Shown here in pieces: positions 26,743 through 36,330 of a stretch of DNA of 57,036 nt. The stretch is from JANQGH01 sp039177555 (GTDB lineage Bacteria > Pseudomonadota > Alphaproteobacteria > DSM-16000 > Inquilinaceae). The stretch spans positions 1 to 57,036 of the forward strand of contig JBCDFV010000026.1 of the NCBI GenBank assembly GCA_039177555.1. Reading direction: 5' to 3'. Numbering within the stretch: the stretch's first letter is position 1; each line of letters opens with the position of its first letter. Under the pieces are notes generated by a model. That model was not told the origin of the DNA, searched no databases, and was given only the letters and a program-made list of their open reading frames with translations. The position numbers and the translations under genes were made by a program.

Positions 26743-27441
26743 ATGACTGAACTGTGGCCCCTGGCGCTGGCGAGCCTGGTCTTTGTCGGTGGCCATCTGT
26801 TCTTGTCGAGCAAAGGACCGCGCGCGTTCCTGGTCCAGTCGTTGGGTGAAAAGCCGTTTCTCGGGTTTTACTCGCTGGTGGCCGCCGTTGCTCTCGCGGG
26901 CATGATCTGGGCTTTCAACACGCTGCCGCACGGCGCGCCGCTATGGCTGTTCTACCCGGCCGGCTTTTACGCCGCGATCATCGTGATGCCGATCGCACTC
27001 CTGCTGGTCATCGGCGGCTATAGCCAGCGGAACCCCACCGCCATCGGTCAAGACCGAGCCCTGCGGCGAACCCCCAAAGGTATCCTGCGCATTACGCGCC
27101 ACCCGACCATGTGGGGTGTCGCCCTTTGGGCCATCGGCCATCTCTTGGCCAATGGAGACCCAGCCAGCGTTCTCTTCTTCGGGGCGTTCCTAGTGCTGGC
27201 ACTTGGCGGCACCGTGGCGATCGACCGCAAGAAGCGTCGCGCCCACGGCGACGTCTATGACGGCTTTTGCGAGCAAACGTCAAATCTGCCGTTTCTGGCC
27301 ATCGCGCGGGGACGTCAATCGTTCGCCATGGCCGCTCGCGAGTTCGGCCTGTGGCGGCTGGCGCTTGTTGTGGTTGCCTACGGCGTTCTACTGCATCTGC
27401 ACCGATGGGCCTTCGGCGTGGCACCCTATCCGGGTTTGTGA
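26743..27441 (+). CDS. NnrU-family membrane protein
   Basis: 232 residues with about six hydrophobic segments. The NnrU hallmarks are LRITRHPTMWGVALWAIGHLLANGD and an N-terminal GGHLFLSS segment. The family resembles isoprenylcysteine methyltransferase-like membrane proteins and was first noted near denitrification genes; here no such genes are nearby. It follows corA by 33 bases and converges on argG with a three-base gap. Confidence 0.85.
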   Translation: MTELWPLALASLVFVGGHLFLSSKGPRAFLVQSLGEKPFLGFYSLVAAVALAGMIWAFNTLPHGAPLWLFYPAGFYAAIIVMPIALLLVIGGYSQRNPTAIGQDRALRRTPKGILRITRHPTMWGVALWAIGHLLANGDPASVLFFGAFLVLALGGTVAIDRKKRRAHGDVYDGFCEQTSNLPFLAIARGRQSFAMAAREFGLWRLALVVVAYGVLLHLHRWAFGVAPYPGL

Positions 27442-27444
27442 CGG

Positions 27445-28665
<1,221 letters not shown>

Positions 28666-28834
28666 CGCCGTCCTTTCGGCCATCTGAGATAGGGTCACCG
28701 ACCCGAGGCCGCGGGACATTAGGCAAACCGGTCGGCCGAAACAAGCGAGGATGGGCGGCGAGGTGTCAGGACGAAGCGTCCCAGGCGCCCTTCTAGACAC
28801 GACAATCGGCAGTCCGGTGATTAGATTGCCGCCC

Positions 28835-29593
28835 ATGCAACCGTTCGAATCACCGCGCCGCGCCCGCTCAATCGGCCGCTGGCGGGCCATCATGTTGGCC
28901 CTCGCGATCCTATGTGTCGGCATATCGGGCCAGCGGGCGTCCGCCCAGGACGACAGCTTTCTTGCCTTCGTCGAAACTTATTACCGGAATCCCCAGCCCG
29001 ACGCCGCGCTGCAATGGATGGAGCGCATCGCGCCGACCATGATGGATGAGGTACTGATCGCGGCCGACCCCCAGGGGCAGCGTTTCGCTTTGGTCGCCGG
29101 TTTCTATGCCCATGTCCTGCGCAGCCAGCCAAGCTTGATCGACCCGTTGACGGAACGCCTGATCGCCGCCGAGCAGCCCAATCTGACGGCCCTCGGTGCG
29201 CTAGGCATCGCCTCGACCGGGCTCGATGCCGCCGCACCCGCGCTTGAGAGGTTGCGCAGAACCGGCGCGTTACCCGACCAAACCGCCGCCGCGCTGGCCG
29301 AGACGCCGGCCTACCCCTACCCGACCATGCGGGTGACAGGATCCATCGATGTTGAACTGATGTGGATGTCGTTCTTCGCCACCGGGAACCCGCTTTACGT
29401 GCGCCGGGTCGCCGACGCCATGGGCTATGCCGACTATGGTGATGCCGGGGCGGCGGTCGCGGCCTTTGCCTATGCCTCGCTGGCCGACCGGGTTACCGAA
29501 CACCCGACCGTGCGCGAGACCCTGCGCACAATTGCTGCGGAGCGGACGGACATCGTCGGTCAGTCGGCAGCCGAACTGGTTGGCTCGGGTTAG
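28835..29593 (+). CDS. Exported protein of unknown function
   Basis: 252 residues from ATG 28835. It begins with a basic region and a signal peptide (AIMLALAILCVGISG followed by QRASAQ, cleavage near residue 38). The mature part is helical, with leucine/alanine-rich segments and no catalytic motif I recognise. It may be a HEAT/TPR-like helical scaffold in the periplasm. A GTG or ATG further upstream (28751) is less likely. It is divergent from argG, and its TAG stop is the first three bases of a palindromic repeat element. Confidence 0.7.
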   Translation: MQPFESPRRARSIGRWRAIMLALAILCVGISGQRASAQDDSFLAFVETYYRNPQPDAALQWMERIAPTMMDEVLIAADPQGQRFALVAGFYAHVLRSQPSLIDPLTERLIAAEQPNLTALGALGIASTGLDAAAPALERLRRTGALPDQTAAALAETPAYPYPTMRVTGSIDVELMWMSFFATGNPLYVRRVADAMGYADYGDAGAAVAAFAYASLADRVTEHPTVRETLRTIAAERTDIVGQSAAELVGSG

Positions 29594-29653
29594 AGCATCG
29601 TTCGATCGATTGGAATCGCTGCGCGATCCAAACGATCGAACAAAGATGCTCTA
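29591..29653. repeat. 63-bp palindromic element ending in TAGAGC/GCTCTA (copy 1)
   Basis: The outer arms TAGAGCATC (29591-29599) and GATGCTCTA (29645-29653), middle arms TTCGATCG/CGATCGAA, and inner arms TTGGAATCGC/GCGATCCAA make a long imperfect cruciform. Its ends carry TA, as target duplications of IS630/Tc1-type elements would. The first three bases serve as the stop codon of the exported protein gene. Confidence 0.8.
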
Positions 29654-29666
29654 ACTTATTCAAAGA

Positions 29667-29727
29667 TAGAGCAATTTTAGCCGATCACACCGACCCTAAT
29701 GGGTCGGTGTGATCGGCCATTGCTCTA
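29667..29727. repeat. 61-bp palindromic element ending in TAGAGC/GCTCTA (copy 2); bidirectional terminator
   Basis: The inner 17-bp arms at 29680-29696 and 29701-29717 are a perfect inverted repeat around a TAAT loop; the outer arms are TAGAGCAA (29667-29674) and TTGCTCTA (29720-29727). Read on the minus strand, the last CTA is the TAG stop of the next gene. Placed between convergent genes, the stem could end transcription from both sides, and TTTTA flanks it on one side. Confidence 0.85.
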
Positions 29728-29937
29728 GTCACCCTGCTTGTCGACGCTGGGCCAGCGCACAAAGGCGAAGACCCACAGCGCCACGAGCTGGACCACCGGG
29801 ATCAGCAGCAGGACCGACCACAGCGGGCTGCGGCCGGCACGGACAAGCACAAAGGCACCACAGCCCATCATGGCGACAATCAGCACCCCGGCGACCAGAT
29901 GCTGGGCGACCGGATCGAAGGTCCAAATCCACTCCAT
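29725..29937 (-). CDS. Small two-helix membrane protein (copy A of a tandem pair)
   Basis: 70 residues from ATG 29937 (an alternative in-frame start is 29985). Two membrane helices are predicted (about residues 10-31 and 39-59) with the linking RAGRSPLWSVLLLIPVV and a final FVRWP. The same RAG-x-(S/A)P...LL-x-(I/V)PVV...RWP pattern is present in the gene just upstream, so they are paralogues. The function is unknown. The stop codon lies in the palindromic repeat. Confidence 0.65.
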   Translation of the reverse strand: MEWIWTFDPVAQHLVAGVLIVAMMGCGAFVLVRAGRSPLWSVLLLIPVVQLVALWVFAFVRWPSVDKQGD

Positions 29938-29939
29938 GG

Positions 29940-30158
29940 TCAGCCGGCCGACCTGCGCTTGCGGCGCGCCGGCAGTACCGGCCACCGCTGCCCCACCAAA
30001 GCTGCAAGACTAAGCGCAAAACCGACCACGGGAACGATCACCAGGAGCGCGCCCCAAGGCGCCAGGCCGGCCCGGCGATAGATCATCATCAGCGGCGGCA
30101 ACGCCACGATCACAAAAATGATGTGAAGCCCTGTCGGTGTCCGAAAGAAATCAATCAT
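29940..30158 (-). CDS. Small two-helix membrane protein (copy B of a tandem pair)
   Basis: 72 residues with helices near residues 12-27 and 33-56, RAGLAPWGALLVIVPVV and QRWP, then a basic tail. It ends two bases before copy A and overlaps the 3' end of the LysR gene by eight bases, so the three appear to form one minus-strand transcript. No catalytic motif is seen. Proteins of this type are common, uncharacterised alphaproteobacterial membrane peptides. Confidence 0.65.
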   Translation of the reverse strand: MIDFFRTPTGLHIIFVIVALPPLMMIYRRAGLAPWGALLVIVPVVGFALSLAALVGQRWPVLPARRKRRSAG

Positions 30159-31080
30159 CGTTCATGCCATCTGCCTCCGCGCCGCTGCCGTCCTCTTCCT
30201 GCACTTTGGCCTCCGCCGTCAACCAATCCTCGAAGGCCGTCACTTTCGGCCGGCCCGCCGACAGTTCCGGATAGACAACATAGTAGCCATAGGCGGATGA
30301 CAAGCTGGTGGAGAACGGCCTGACCAGGCACCCGCTTGCCAGATCGTCGGCCACCAGGGCCCTGCGCCCAAGCGCGACGCCCTGGCCATCAACGGCGGCC
30401 TGTAGCATTAGCGCGGAATCATTGAAAGCCGGGCCTCGGCGGGCGTCGACGACATCGCCGACGCCGGCGGCCAGCAACCACATCGGCCAGTCCATGCGCA
30501 TATCGTCATGCAGCAGCGTGTGATGCCTCAAGTCGGCAGGCTGTCGCAGGGGCGGCGCACTGTCGATGAGCGACGGGCTGCAAACCGGGAAGAAGCTTTC
30601 GCCCAGGATGCGCTTGGCATAGAGGCCGGGATAGCTGCCGCCGCCATAGCGGATGGCGACATCGACACCGTCCCGGTCGAAGTCCGTCAGGCGTTCCTCC
30701 GCGGCGACCCGCAGGTCGATATCGGGATGCGCCTCGCGAAACCGGCTCAAACGCGGCACCAGCCATCGGGCCGCGAACGACGGCAACAGGCTGACGGTAA
30801 GCAGGCCGCTCGCCTCACGCGTCTGCAACCGATCGGTCGCCGTGGCCAGCCGGTCAAAGGCATCGCGCACCGCCGGCAGGTAGACCTGACCGGACTCCGT
30901 CAGCATCAGACCGCGCGGAAGGCGCCGGAATAGCTTCACGCCCAGCTGCTCTTCCAGCGTCTTGATCTGGTGGCTGATGGCCGCCTGGGTGACGTGCAAC
31001 TCGTCCGCCGCCCTGGTGAACGACAGATGCTGCCCGGCGGCGGCAAAGGCCCGGAGTGCGTTAAGGGATGGCAAACGCAT
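30151..31080 (-). CDS. LysR-type regulator, GcvA-like
   Basis: 309 residues. The winged HTH (residues about 5-63) reads PSLNALRAFAAAGQHLSFTRAADELHVTQAAISHQIKTLEEQLG, the GcvA-group pattern. The effector domain has LLPSFAARWLVPRLSRF and the VDVAIRYGGGSYPGL loop. A C-terminal acidic tail follows. It is divergent from a DUF1127 gene, a recurrent alphaproteobacterial pairing, so that gene is a likely target. Its own transcript continues into two small membrane-protein genes. Confidence 0.9.
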   Translation of the reverse strand: MRLPSLNALRAFAAAGQHLSFTRAADELHVTQAAISHQIKTLEEQLGVKLFRRLPRGLMLTESGQVYLPAVRDAFDRLATATDRLQTREASGLLTVSLLPSFAARWLVPRLSRFREAHPDIDLRVAAEERLTDFDRDGVDVAIRYGGGSYPGLYAKRILGESFFPVCSPSLIDSAPPLRQPADLRHHTLLHDDMRMDWPMWLLAAGVGDVVDARRGPAFNDSALMLQAAVDGQGVALGRRALVADDLASGCLVRPFSTSLSSAYGYYVVYPELSAGRPKVTAFEDWLTAEAKVQEEDGSGAEADGMNDD

Positions 31081-31217
31081 GCCTCAACATATCATGAAGT
31101 TTCCTAATGTATCGCATCAGAAATCGTCTTTTGAAAACAGCAGTTCTTTCAGCGATCTTGTTCTCATACCAGACGTCCGGCGATCGAGATCGCCCAGTAG
31201 GCATAAGGAATATCGAT
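31081..31217. promoter_or_regulatory. Divergent LysR/DUF1127 control region
   Basis: 137 AT-richer bases separate the two divergent genes. A segment near 31094-31112 (ATGAAGTTTCCTAATGTAT) contains CTAAT, a core reported for GcvA sites, next to a T-N11-A-like dyad. This is a plausible LysR operator but not proved. The DUF1127 ribosome site AAGGAA is at 31205-31210. Confidence 0.4.
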
Positions 31218-31430
31218 ATGTCTTCCAGATCTTTCGGTTATGCGGCGAGACCGTTTCCGCGCCATCCCTTCGGCTGGTTGTACGAGGCGATCGAGACCGT
31301 CCGAAAGTGGCGCCGCCGGGTGCGCCTGCGCCGACACCTGTCGCATTTTGGCGACCATCTGCTGGACGATATCGGACTGGACAGGCAGTCGGCCGAGGCG
31401 GAGATCAGCAAACCGTTTTGGCGGCCTTAA
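31218..31430 (+). CDS. DUF1127 domain small protein
   Basis: 70 residues from ATG 31218, with AAGGAA eight bases upstream. The C-terminal DUF1127 motif is KWRRRVRLRRHLSHFGDHLLDDIGLDR, an Arg-rich helix followed by the acidic DDIGL turn. Some such proteins modulate phosphate or carbon metabolism and bind RNA in Agrobacterium and Rhodobacter. Its own role is unknown. The stop overlaps the convergent methyltransferase stop by four bases (TTAA). Confidence 0.85.
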   Translation: MSSRSFGYAARPFPRHPFGWLYEAIETVRKWRRRVRLRRHLSHFGDHLLDDIGLDRQSAEAEISKPFWRP

Positions 31431-32677
31431 TCGGAGTCTTCGGGCTGGCGCAGATAAAGCTTGCCGACGCCGTTCAGCGCCGCGAACACGAGATCGAACT
31501 GGCGCTTGAACTCCGACCAGTCCAGGCCGCCGCGCAGGTCGGCCAATTGCTCGTGGATCGCGGCGATGCTCAATCGCCCGTCGCAGCGCCCGATGATGGA
31601 CGCCGCCATGGGCGGCATGGACTGGGTGATCGCCTGATCCTCCAGCGTAATAGACAGGGGACGGCCCTTGGCCAGTTCCTTCGCCAGCCGGTCGCGGTCA
31701 ACCGCCCGCAGAAACGGCACCATACGCGGATCGTCGAGATCGGCCACGCGGCCTTCCGACTCATCCTTACGGGCGGCATAGACGATGTGGTTCTTGATCG
31801 CGCCGGACAGGTCTTCGGCCAGGGCGGCACGCTCGGCGAAGGACAAACCGGCGGTGCGGCGGGCCAGCCTTGGGTCGCTGAGATAGGTTTCGGGACGATA
31901 GAGCGCCGGCAGGGCGTGGCTGACCAGCGACAACCCGGCACGGTCCAGCCAGGCCAGCAGCTCGTCATGGCTGAACGGCACGTCCTGGCTGTGCAGCAAC
32001 AGGTCATAAAGCTCCGCATCGCTGGCACGGTGATCGGCCAGCATGGCGTTGCGAAAGAACCAGTTGGTCTTCGGCAGGGACGCCATGAGTTGCTTGGCCA
32101 AGGCAACCTGTTTCTGCGGCGTCAGCCCATCATCGAACACCCGCAGCGCGCGTTGCATGGGATAAACACCCGTACGGCCCAGCGTGGCGTAGACCATCAG
32201 GCCCATGCCACCGCCCGGCGCCAAGACCGAGGTCAAGGCCGCCAGACCCGCGTCGGGATCTTCAAGATGGTGCAGCACGCCGCAGCAATCGATGTAGTCG
32301 TATGGCCCCGGTGCCAATTTCGCGACCTCAAGCAGAGAGCCTGAAACGAAGCGGACGTTGGCAAGTCCCCGCGCGGCGATCCTGGCCTCGGCAATCGCGC
32401 GCGACGCCGACGACAGATCCAGATAGGTCACGTCGGCCGCCAGCCCGGCGTCGCGAAGCTGTTGCGTCAGCATCACCAGACCGTCGCCCGTACCGCCGCC
32501 TGCAAACAGCACCTTCAGCGGCGACCGGTCGATGCGGCCCCCGAACAGAAAATGTGTCAGCTCATCCAAATGGCTGGGCGAGCCGGTGACCAGCCGTTTG
32601 GCCTCATCCTTCGGATCGCGCGACGGGTAGGGATACGCCTCATATTGCTGGCGCACCAGGTCGACAGGTTCGCTCAC
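31427..32677 (-). CDS. Class I SAM-dependent methyltransferase with a C-terminal extension
   Basis: 416 residues. An N-terminal QYEAYPYPSRDP segment precedes a Rossmann methyltransferase domain with the SAM-binding VLFAGGGTGDGLVML (about residues 54-69), the acidic end of strand 2 (TYLDLS) and VLHHLEDP. The last roughly 100 residues form a separate helical domain (ASIIGRCDGRLSIAAIHEQL onward), reminiscent of winged-helix modules in peptide-modifying methyltransferases. The substrate is unknown. It lies nine bases downstream of the asparaginase gene on the same strand. Confidence 0.8.
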   Translation of the reverse strand: MSEPVDLVRQQYEAYPYPSRDPKDEAKRLVTGSPSHLDELTHFLFGGRIDRSPLKVLFAGGGTGDGLVMLTQQLRDAGLAADVTYLDLSSASRAIAEARIAARGLANVRFVSGSLLEVAKLAPGPYDYIDCCGVLHHLEDPDAGLAALTSVLAPGGGMGLMVYATLGRTGVYPMQRALRVFDDGLTPQKQVALAKQLMASLPKTNWFFRNAMLADHRASDAELYDLLLHSQDVPFSHDELLAWLDRAGLSLVSHALPALYRPETYLSDPRLARRTAGLSFAERAALAEDLSGAIKNHIVYAARKDESEGRVADLDDPRMVPFLRAVDRDRLAKELAKGRPLSITLEDQAITQSMPPMAASIIGRCDGRLSIAAIHEQLADLRGGLDWSEFKRQFDLVFAALNGVGKLYLRQPEDSD

Positions 32678-32686
32678 GTCAGCCCC

Positions 32687-33727
32687 TCAAACGCTTGGCG
32701 CAAGCCTGATTTCGCCGACATCCAGGCCGGCCCGATTGATCAGGCGCGGCCGGGTCCAGGCGACCAAGTCCGCCATCTCGGCCTCGGTCAGGACGCCCAG
32801 CTTGTGCAGAATGCCGGCGACCGCCACCTCCGCCGCGCGGCTGGTCCCGTCGGCGATCTTCAGCGCCAGGCCCAGCCTCATGTCAGCCAGGCAGGCGCAA
32901 AACACGCCCTCGGCCCCGATCTTGACCATGGCGCGCCCGTTCAGCGCCCGGTTCAGGGCGGCATCGAACCGATCGCTACCGGACATCAGTTCCGGGTGGC
33001 CGCTCCACGCCGCCTTGATACGGGTCGCCGCGTCGATGCGCCGGGCCGGCAGGTCATCGGGCGCGGCCAAGCGGGCCATGGCGACGGCCGTACCGCCCAA
33101 CGACACCGCGATGGTCGGCAGCGAACAGCCATCAATGCCGCGCGGCGCTAAGCCCAACTCCTGACCCGTCATGCTCTCCAGCACACCCAGTACGCGCTGC
33201 TGGGTCGGGTGGGTAATGTCGATGTAGCCGGCCAATGGCTCGTCGCGATATCGCGCGGTCGACAGCATGCCGGTATGCTTGCCGGAACAGTTGTTGTGCA
33301 GGGCGGACGGTGTTTCGCCGGCGGCGATCATGGCGCGCGTCGTCGGTTCGTGGCTGGGCCATTGCGGGCCGCACAACAGGTCGGCCGTCGAACAGCCGAT
33401 ACGGTCGAGCCACGCCGCGACCCGTTCGGTGTGCATGGGCTCACCGCCATGGCTGGCACAGGCCAGGGCCAGTTCCTCGGAATTGATATCCAGCGCATCG
33501 GCGGCGCCGGTCTCGACGATCGGTAAGGCCTGAAGCGCCTTGATCGCGGAACGCGGGTAGACCGGTTGCTCGAAGTTGCCCCAAGAGGCGCGCACACCAC
33601 CGCTGGCGTCCGCGACAACCGCCGCCCCGAAATGGCGGCTTTCGACGATCGGGCCGCGCGTCACCTCGACGAGCGGCCGCCAGTCGTCCGCAGTTTGGGA
33701 TTTGGTGATCGAAGGGTTGGCGACCAC
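32687..33727 (-). CDS. Asparaginase, rhizobial AnsA-like family
   Basis: 346 residues from GTG 33727, with AAGGA eight bases upstream. It belongs to the asparaginase family first seen in Rhizobium etli, distinct from E. coli AnsA/B. The putative catalytic Ser-x-x-Lys is in YPRSAIKALQALP, and HNNCSGKHTGML is strongly diagnostic, with CSLPTIAVSLGG later. It hydrolyses asparagine to aspartate and ammonia. Upstream codons in the same frame show no family likeness and are excluded. Confidence 0.85.
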   Translation of the reverse strand: MVANPSITKSQTADDWRPLVEVTRGPIVESRHFGAAVVADASGGVRASWGNFEQPVYPRSAIKALQALPIVETGAADALDINSEELALACASHGGEPMHTERVAAWLDRIGCSTADLLCGPQWPSHEPTTRAMIAAGETPSALHNNCSGKHTGMLSTARYRDEPLAGYIDITHPTQQRVLGVLESMTGQELGLAPRGIDGCSLPTIAVSLGGTAVAMARLAAPDDLPARRIDAATRIKAAWSGHPELMSGSDRFDAALNRALNGRAMVKIGAEGVFCACLADMRLGLALKIADGTSRAAEVAVAGILHKLGVLTEAEMADLVAWTRPRLINRAGLDVGEIRLAPSV

Positions 33728-33826
33728 GCGCCGGCATCCTTGACTAGGGGATTCGCGGTGCGCACCTTGCCCCGCGTTCCGACAACGCGCAAGGCGCGTT
33801 CTATTGAGGCAATTCGGTACGCTCAC

Positions 33827-34384
33827 ATGAAGGGTTACTTCGCCATCGGCGTCGAGGGGATCAGCAAGCCGGCCAATCTCGGCGCCCTGATCCGTACGGG
33901 CCACGCCTTCGGCGCGTCCTACACCTTCTCCGTCGCGCCCGCGACGGATGCGGTGGATTTCGGGTCATCCGACACCTCAGAGGCGACGAAGAACCTGCCC
34001 TTCTACCGCTTCCCGAGCGTTGCGGACCTGCTGCTGCCGCAAGGCGCGCGACTGGTGGGCATTGAGCTCTTGGACGATGCGATCGAGTTGCCCAGCTTTC
34101 GGCATCCCCGCCAAGCGGTCTACGTGCTGGGCCCGGAACGGGGCGGGCTATCGGACGCCATGGTGGCGCGCTGCGACCATGTCGTGCAGATTCCGACCCG
34201 GTTTTCGATCAATGTCTCGCTGGCCGGCGCCCTGGTGCTTTATGACCGCCTGATCTCGCTCGGCCGCTTCGCGCCGCGCCCGGTGCGTTCGGGCGGGCCG
34301 ACGGAGGAACTACCGCCCCACTTTCACGGCGCCGCCAAGTTTCGGGCGGTTCCGGCCGAAACCGATCGCGATGAATCGCGGTAA
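33827..34384 (+). CDS. TrmH/SpoU-family RNA methyltransferase
   Basis: 185 residues from ATG 33827. It is a compact SPOUT enzyme. Motif 1 is SKPANLGALIRTGHAFGA, motif 2 VLGPERGGLSDAM and motif 3 IPTRFSINVSLAGALVLYDRL, together forming the knotted SAM-binding site. It lacks an extra RNA-binding N-terminal domain, as TrmL/TrmH-like members do. The target is probably a ribose 2'-OH in tRNA or rRNA, but it cannot be fixed. It is divergent from the asparaginase gene. Confidence 0.85.
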   Translation: MKGYFAIGVEGISKPANLGALIRTGHAFGASYTFSVAPATDAVDFGSSDTSEATKNLPFYRFPSVADLLLPQGARLVGIELLDDAIELPSFRHPRQAVYVLGPERGGLSDAMVARCDHVVQIPTRFSINVSLAGALVLYDRLISLGRFAPRPVRSGGPTEELPPHFHGAAKFRAVPAETDRDESR

Positions 34385-34393
34385 CGCCGGAGC

Positions 34394-34846
34394 TTAGCCG
34401 AGGGCGAGACGTCGGCACGAAACCGTCCTCAGCGCGAGGAACAGCACGAGACCGACGGGTGCCAGTAGGAAGGTCAGGACCATGCAGGGCAGCACCAGAA
34501 GGCGCGGCAAGCCGTGGCGCGCGGTCTCGCGTAGTTGCCAGGCGCCGACGAACATGTCGAAGGCCAGGTAGTGGAGCCATCCGGCCACGACCAGGCCCGG
34601 CGATGCGTAAAGCGGCAGCAGCTCTTCAAGGCTGCCAAAGCCGCCCTCCACCGTGCCCCAGGACGTCGCCATCAGCACGATGTAGACCACCGCGTAAAGC
34701 ACCGGGACAAAGATCGACGCCGCCAAATCCACCACCCGATGTAGGCGGGTAATCCTGGCGGGTCCGACCAGCAGAACGGCGAACATCGCCAGCCAGGTGA
34801 CGATCGCGATGAGGTTCGCCAGCCAAAAGACGGTGTCAAAGGTCAT
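34394..34846 (-). CDS. Aba4-like membrane protein (DUF4281)
   Basis: 150 residues (154 if the ATG at 34858 is used). Four hydrophobic helices are visible. The family core is LVVAGWLHYLAFDMFVGAW followed by RLLVLPCMVLTFLLAPVGLVLFL. Plant ABA4 acts in neoxanthin formation, but bacterial relatives are uncharacterised. It is 92 bases downstream of chrR on the same strand, so it could be in the RpoE/ChrR regulon. Confidence 0.75.
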   Translation of the reverse strand: MTFDTVFWLANLIAIVTWLAMFAVLLVGPARITRLHRVVDLAASIFVPVLYAVVYIVLMATSWGTVEGGFGSLEELLPLYASPGLVVAGWLHYLAFDMFVGAWQLRETARHGLPRLLVLPCMVLTFLLAPVGLVLFLALRTVSCRRLALG

Positions 34847-34937
34847 GGTCGAACCCATCCTCGGCCGCTTGCGTCGGCCACGATACGGCGGCCGCACGCC
34901 ACGGGTGGCGCGCGATCAAACCAGTGGAGGCGGCGGA

Positions 34938-35642
34938 CTAAAACTTAACGAAGGGGTTCAAAAACCGCCCGAACCTTCCGGTCAGCCGCAAGGGCGCATC
35001 GATCACCGTCAGGCAGATGCAGTCCTGCCCCGGCCCGGCGATTGGGCGATGGTCATGATCGTCGTCGAGAATGGCGACGTCTCCGCGACCGAAATGGCCG
35101 ATCTCGTCGTCGTAGCTGCCTTCCAGCACCAAGGTCAGTTCGCGCCCCTCATGGGTGTGCTGGGGCATGCTGGCGCCAGGCTTTATGCGCAGCAGCTTGG
35201 TCTTGGCACCGCCAATGTCCAGCTCATATTCCTCCAGCCCACGGATAACCGGCTGCCAAGCCAGCGCGTCCGGCTCGGCCTTCAAGTACCCGCGCAACGG
35301 CATTGGAATTGACGGGACTTGGCCTTCATCATTGGCCGGCGGGGCTAACACCGACGGTTCGCCTTCGTCCGCGACATCCAGTCGCGCCAAAACAGCACTG
35401 AGCGCGTCGTGATCCACGGCCGTCGGCGCCAGGGATTCCAACATCGCGCCGCCAAGGGCCTCAAGCTCCTCCGCCCGCGCCCGGCATTCCGGGCATAGGG
35501 CAAGGTGCGTCGCGATCAACAGCGAGACAGCCTCGCTGGTATTGCCCGCGGCGTAGTCCAGCAAAAACACGTCGTCGAGATGGTGCGACGGCAATCCATC
35601 CCCCCCACGGGATGCCGCCGCCTTATGCGCGGTCGCCATCAT
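34938..35642 (-). CDS. chrR: Anti-sigma factor ChrR (cupin type)
   Basis: 234 residues. The N-terminal anti-sigma domain has a zinc site HLALCPEC (H-x3-C-x2-C) with an earlier His-rich SHHLDD. The C-terminal cupin shows HTHEGRELTLVLEG and DDDHDH metal-ligand positions. In Rhodobacter, ChrR releases RpoE in response to singlet oxygen. It overlaps rpoE by four bases (ATGA), the typical ECF11 arrangement. A hydrophobic LLRIKPGASMP strand opens the cupin. Confidence 0.9.
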   Translation of the reverse strand: MMATAHKAAASRGGDGLPSHHLDDVFLLDYAAGNTSEAVSLLIATHLALCPECRARAEELEALGGAMLESLAPTAVDHDALSAVLARLDVADEGEPSVLAPPANDEGQVPSIPMPLRGYLKAEPDALAWQPVIRGLEEYELDIGGAKTKLLRIKPGASMPQHTHEGRELTLVLEGSYDDEIGHFGRGDVAILDDDHDHRPIAGPGQDCICLTVIDAPLRLTGRFGRFLNPFVKF

Positions 35643-36325
35643 TCATCTTCCTTCATGATCTTGCGCAGCTTGGTCAACGCCAGTCGCAGGCGCGACTTGA
35701 CGGTCCCCAGCGGCAAGCCGGTTTCCGCCGCGATCACGCTGTGCGGCTTGTCGTCGTAATACGCCATGCGCAACAAATACCCTTGCTCTTCAGGCAGCTT
35801 GGCAATGGCCTCGACCACCGTTGCGGTCTCCTGCTTGGCCTGCACCGCCATGTCGCCGCCAATCTCGGGTTCCGGCATAAAGGCCGGGTCGGTCGGATCG
35901 AACTCCGGCCGTCGTTCCCGCCGTACGGCATCGATGCGTTTGTTTCTCGCAATCGTGAACATCCAGGTGCTGGCCGAGGCCTGGCGGCGATCGAACGTCT
36001 CTGCCCGGCGCCACACGGTGACCATCACCTCCTGCCCAATCTCCTCCGCCGCCGACATGTCACACCCCAAACGCATCAGGTATGACTTCACCCGCGGCGC
36101 GAAATGCTCAAACAGCTCGACAAACGCGGACCGGTCGCCGCCGGCAACCGCGACGAGCAGATTGTCCAAATGCGCAGAGCGCCTGCGAGACGCCGCGGTT
36201 GGGCCTGTGGATGCCATCGGCGTATTTGACGCCGGAGGCGCGTCGGGCACAACCCCAAGAGCGGCAGCGACGGCCAAACGGTCTGCGACCGCCTGTCCCG
36301 CCGGTATCGACTGTAATTGAGACAT
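35639..36325 (-). CDS. rpoE: ECF11-type RNA polymerase sigma factor
   Basis: Region 2 is FVELFEHFAPRVKSYLMRLGCDMSAAEEIGQEVMVTVWR, and region 4 is LPEEQGYLLRMAYYDDKPHSVIAAETGLPLGTVKSRLRLAL. Both fit the ECF sigma paired with ChrR. The start is uncertain. ATG 36334 lies inside the likely -10 box. ATG 36325 would give an almost leaderless message and 228 residues, and ATG 36217 gives 192 residues, nearer the family length. The protein directs singlet-oxygen stress genes and its own operon. Confidence 0.88.
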   Translation of the reverse strand: MSQLQSIPAGQAVADRLAVAAALGVVPDAPPASNTPMASTGPTAASRRRSAHLDNLLVAVAGGDRSAFVELFEHFAPRVKSYLMRLGCDMSAAEEIGQEVMVTVWRRAETFDRRQASASTWMFTIARNKRIDAVRRERRPEFDPTDPAFMPEPEIGGDMAVQAKQETATVVEAIAKLPEEQGYLLRMAYYDDKPHSVIAAETGLPLGTVKSRLRLALTKLRKIMKEDE

Positions 36326-36330
36326 CACTG

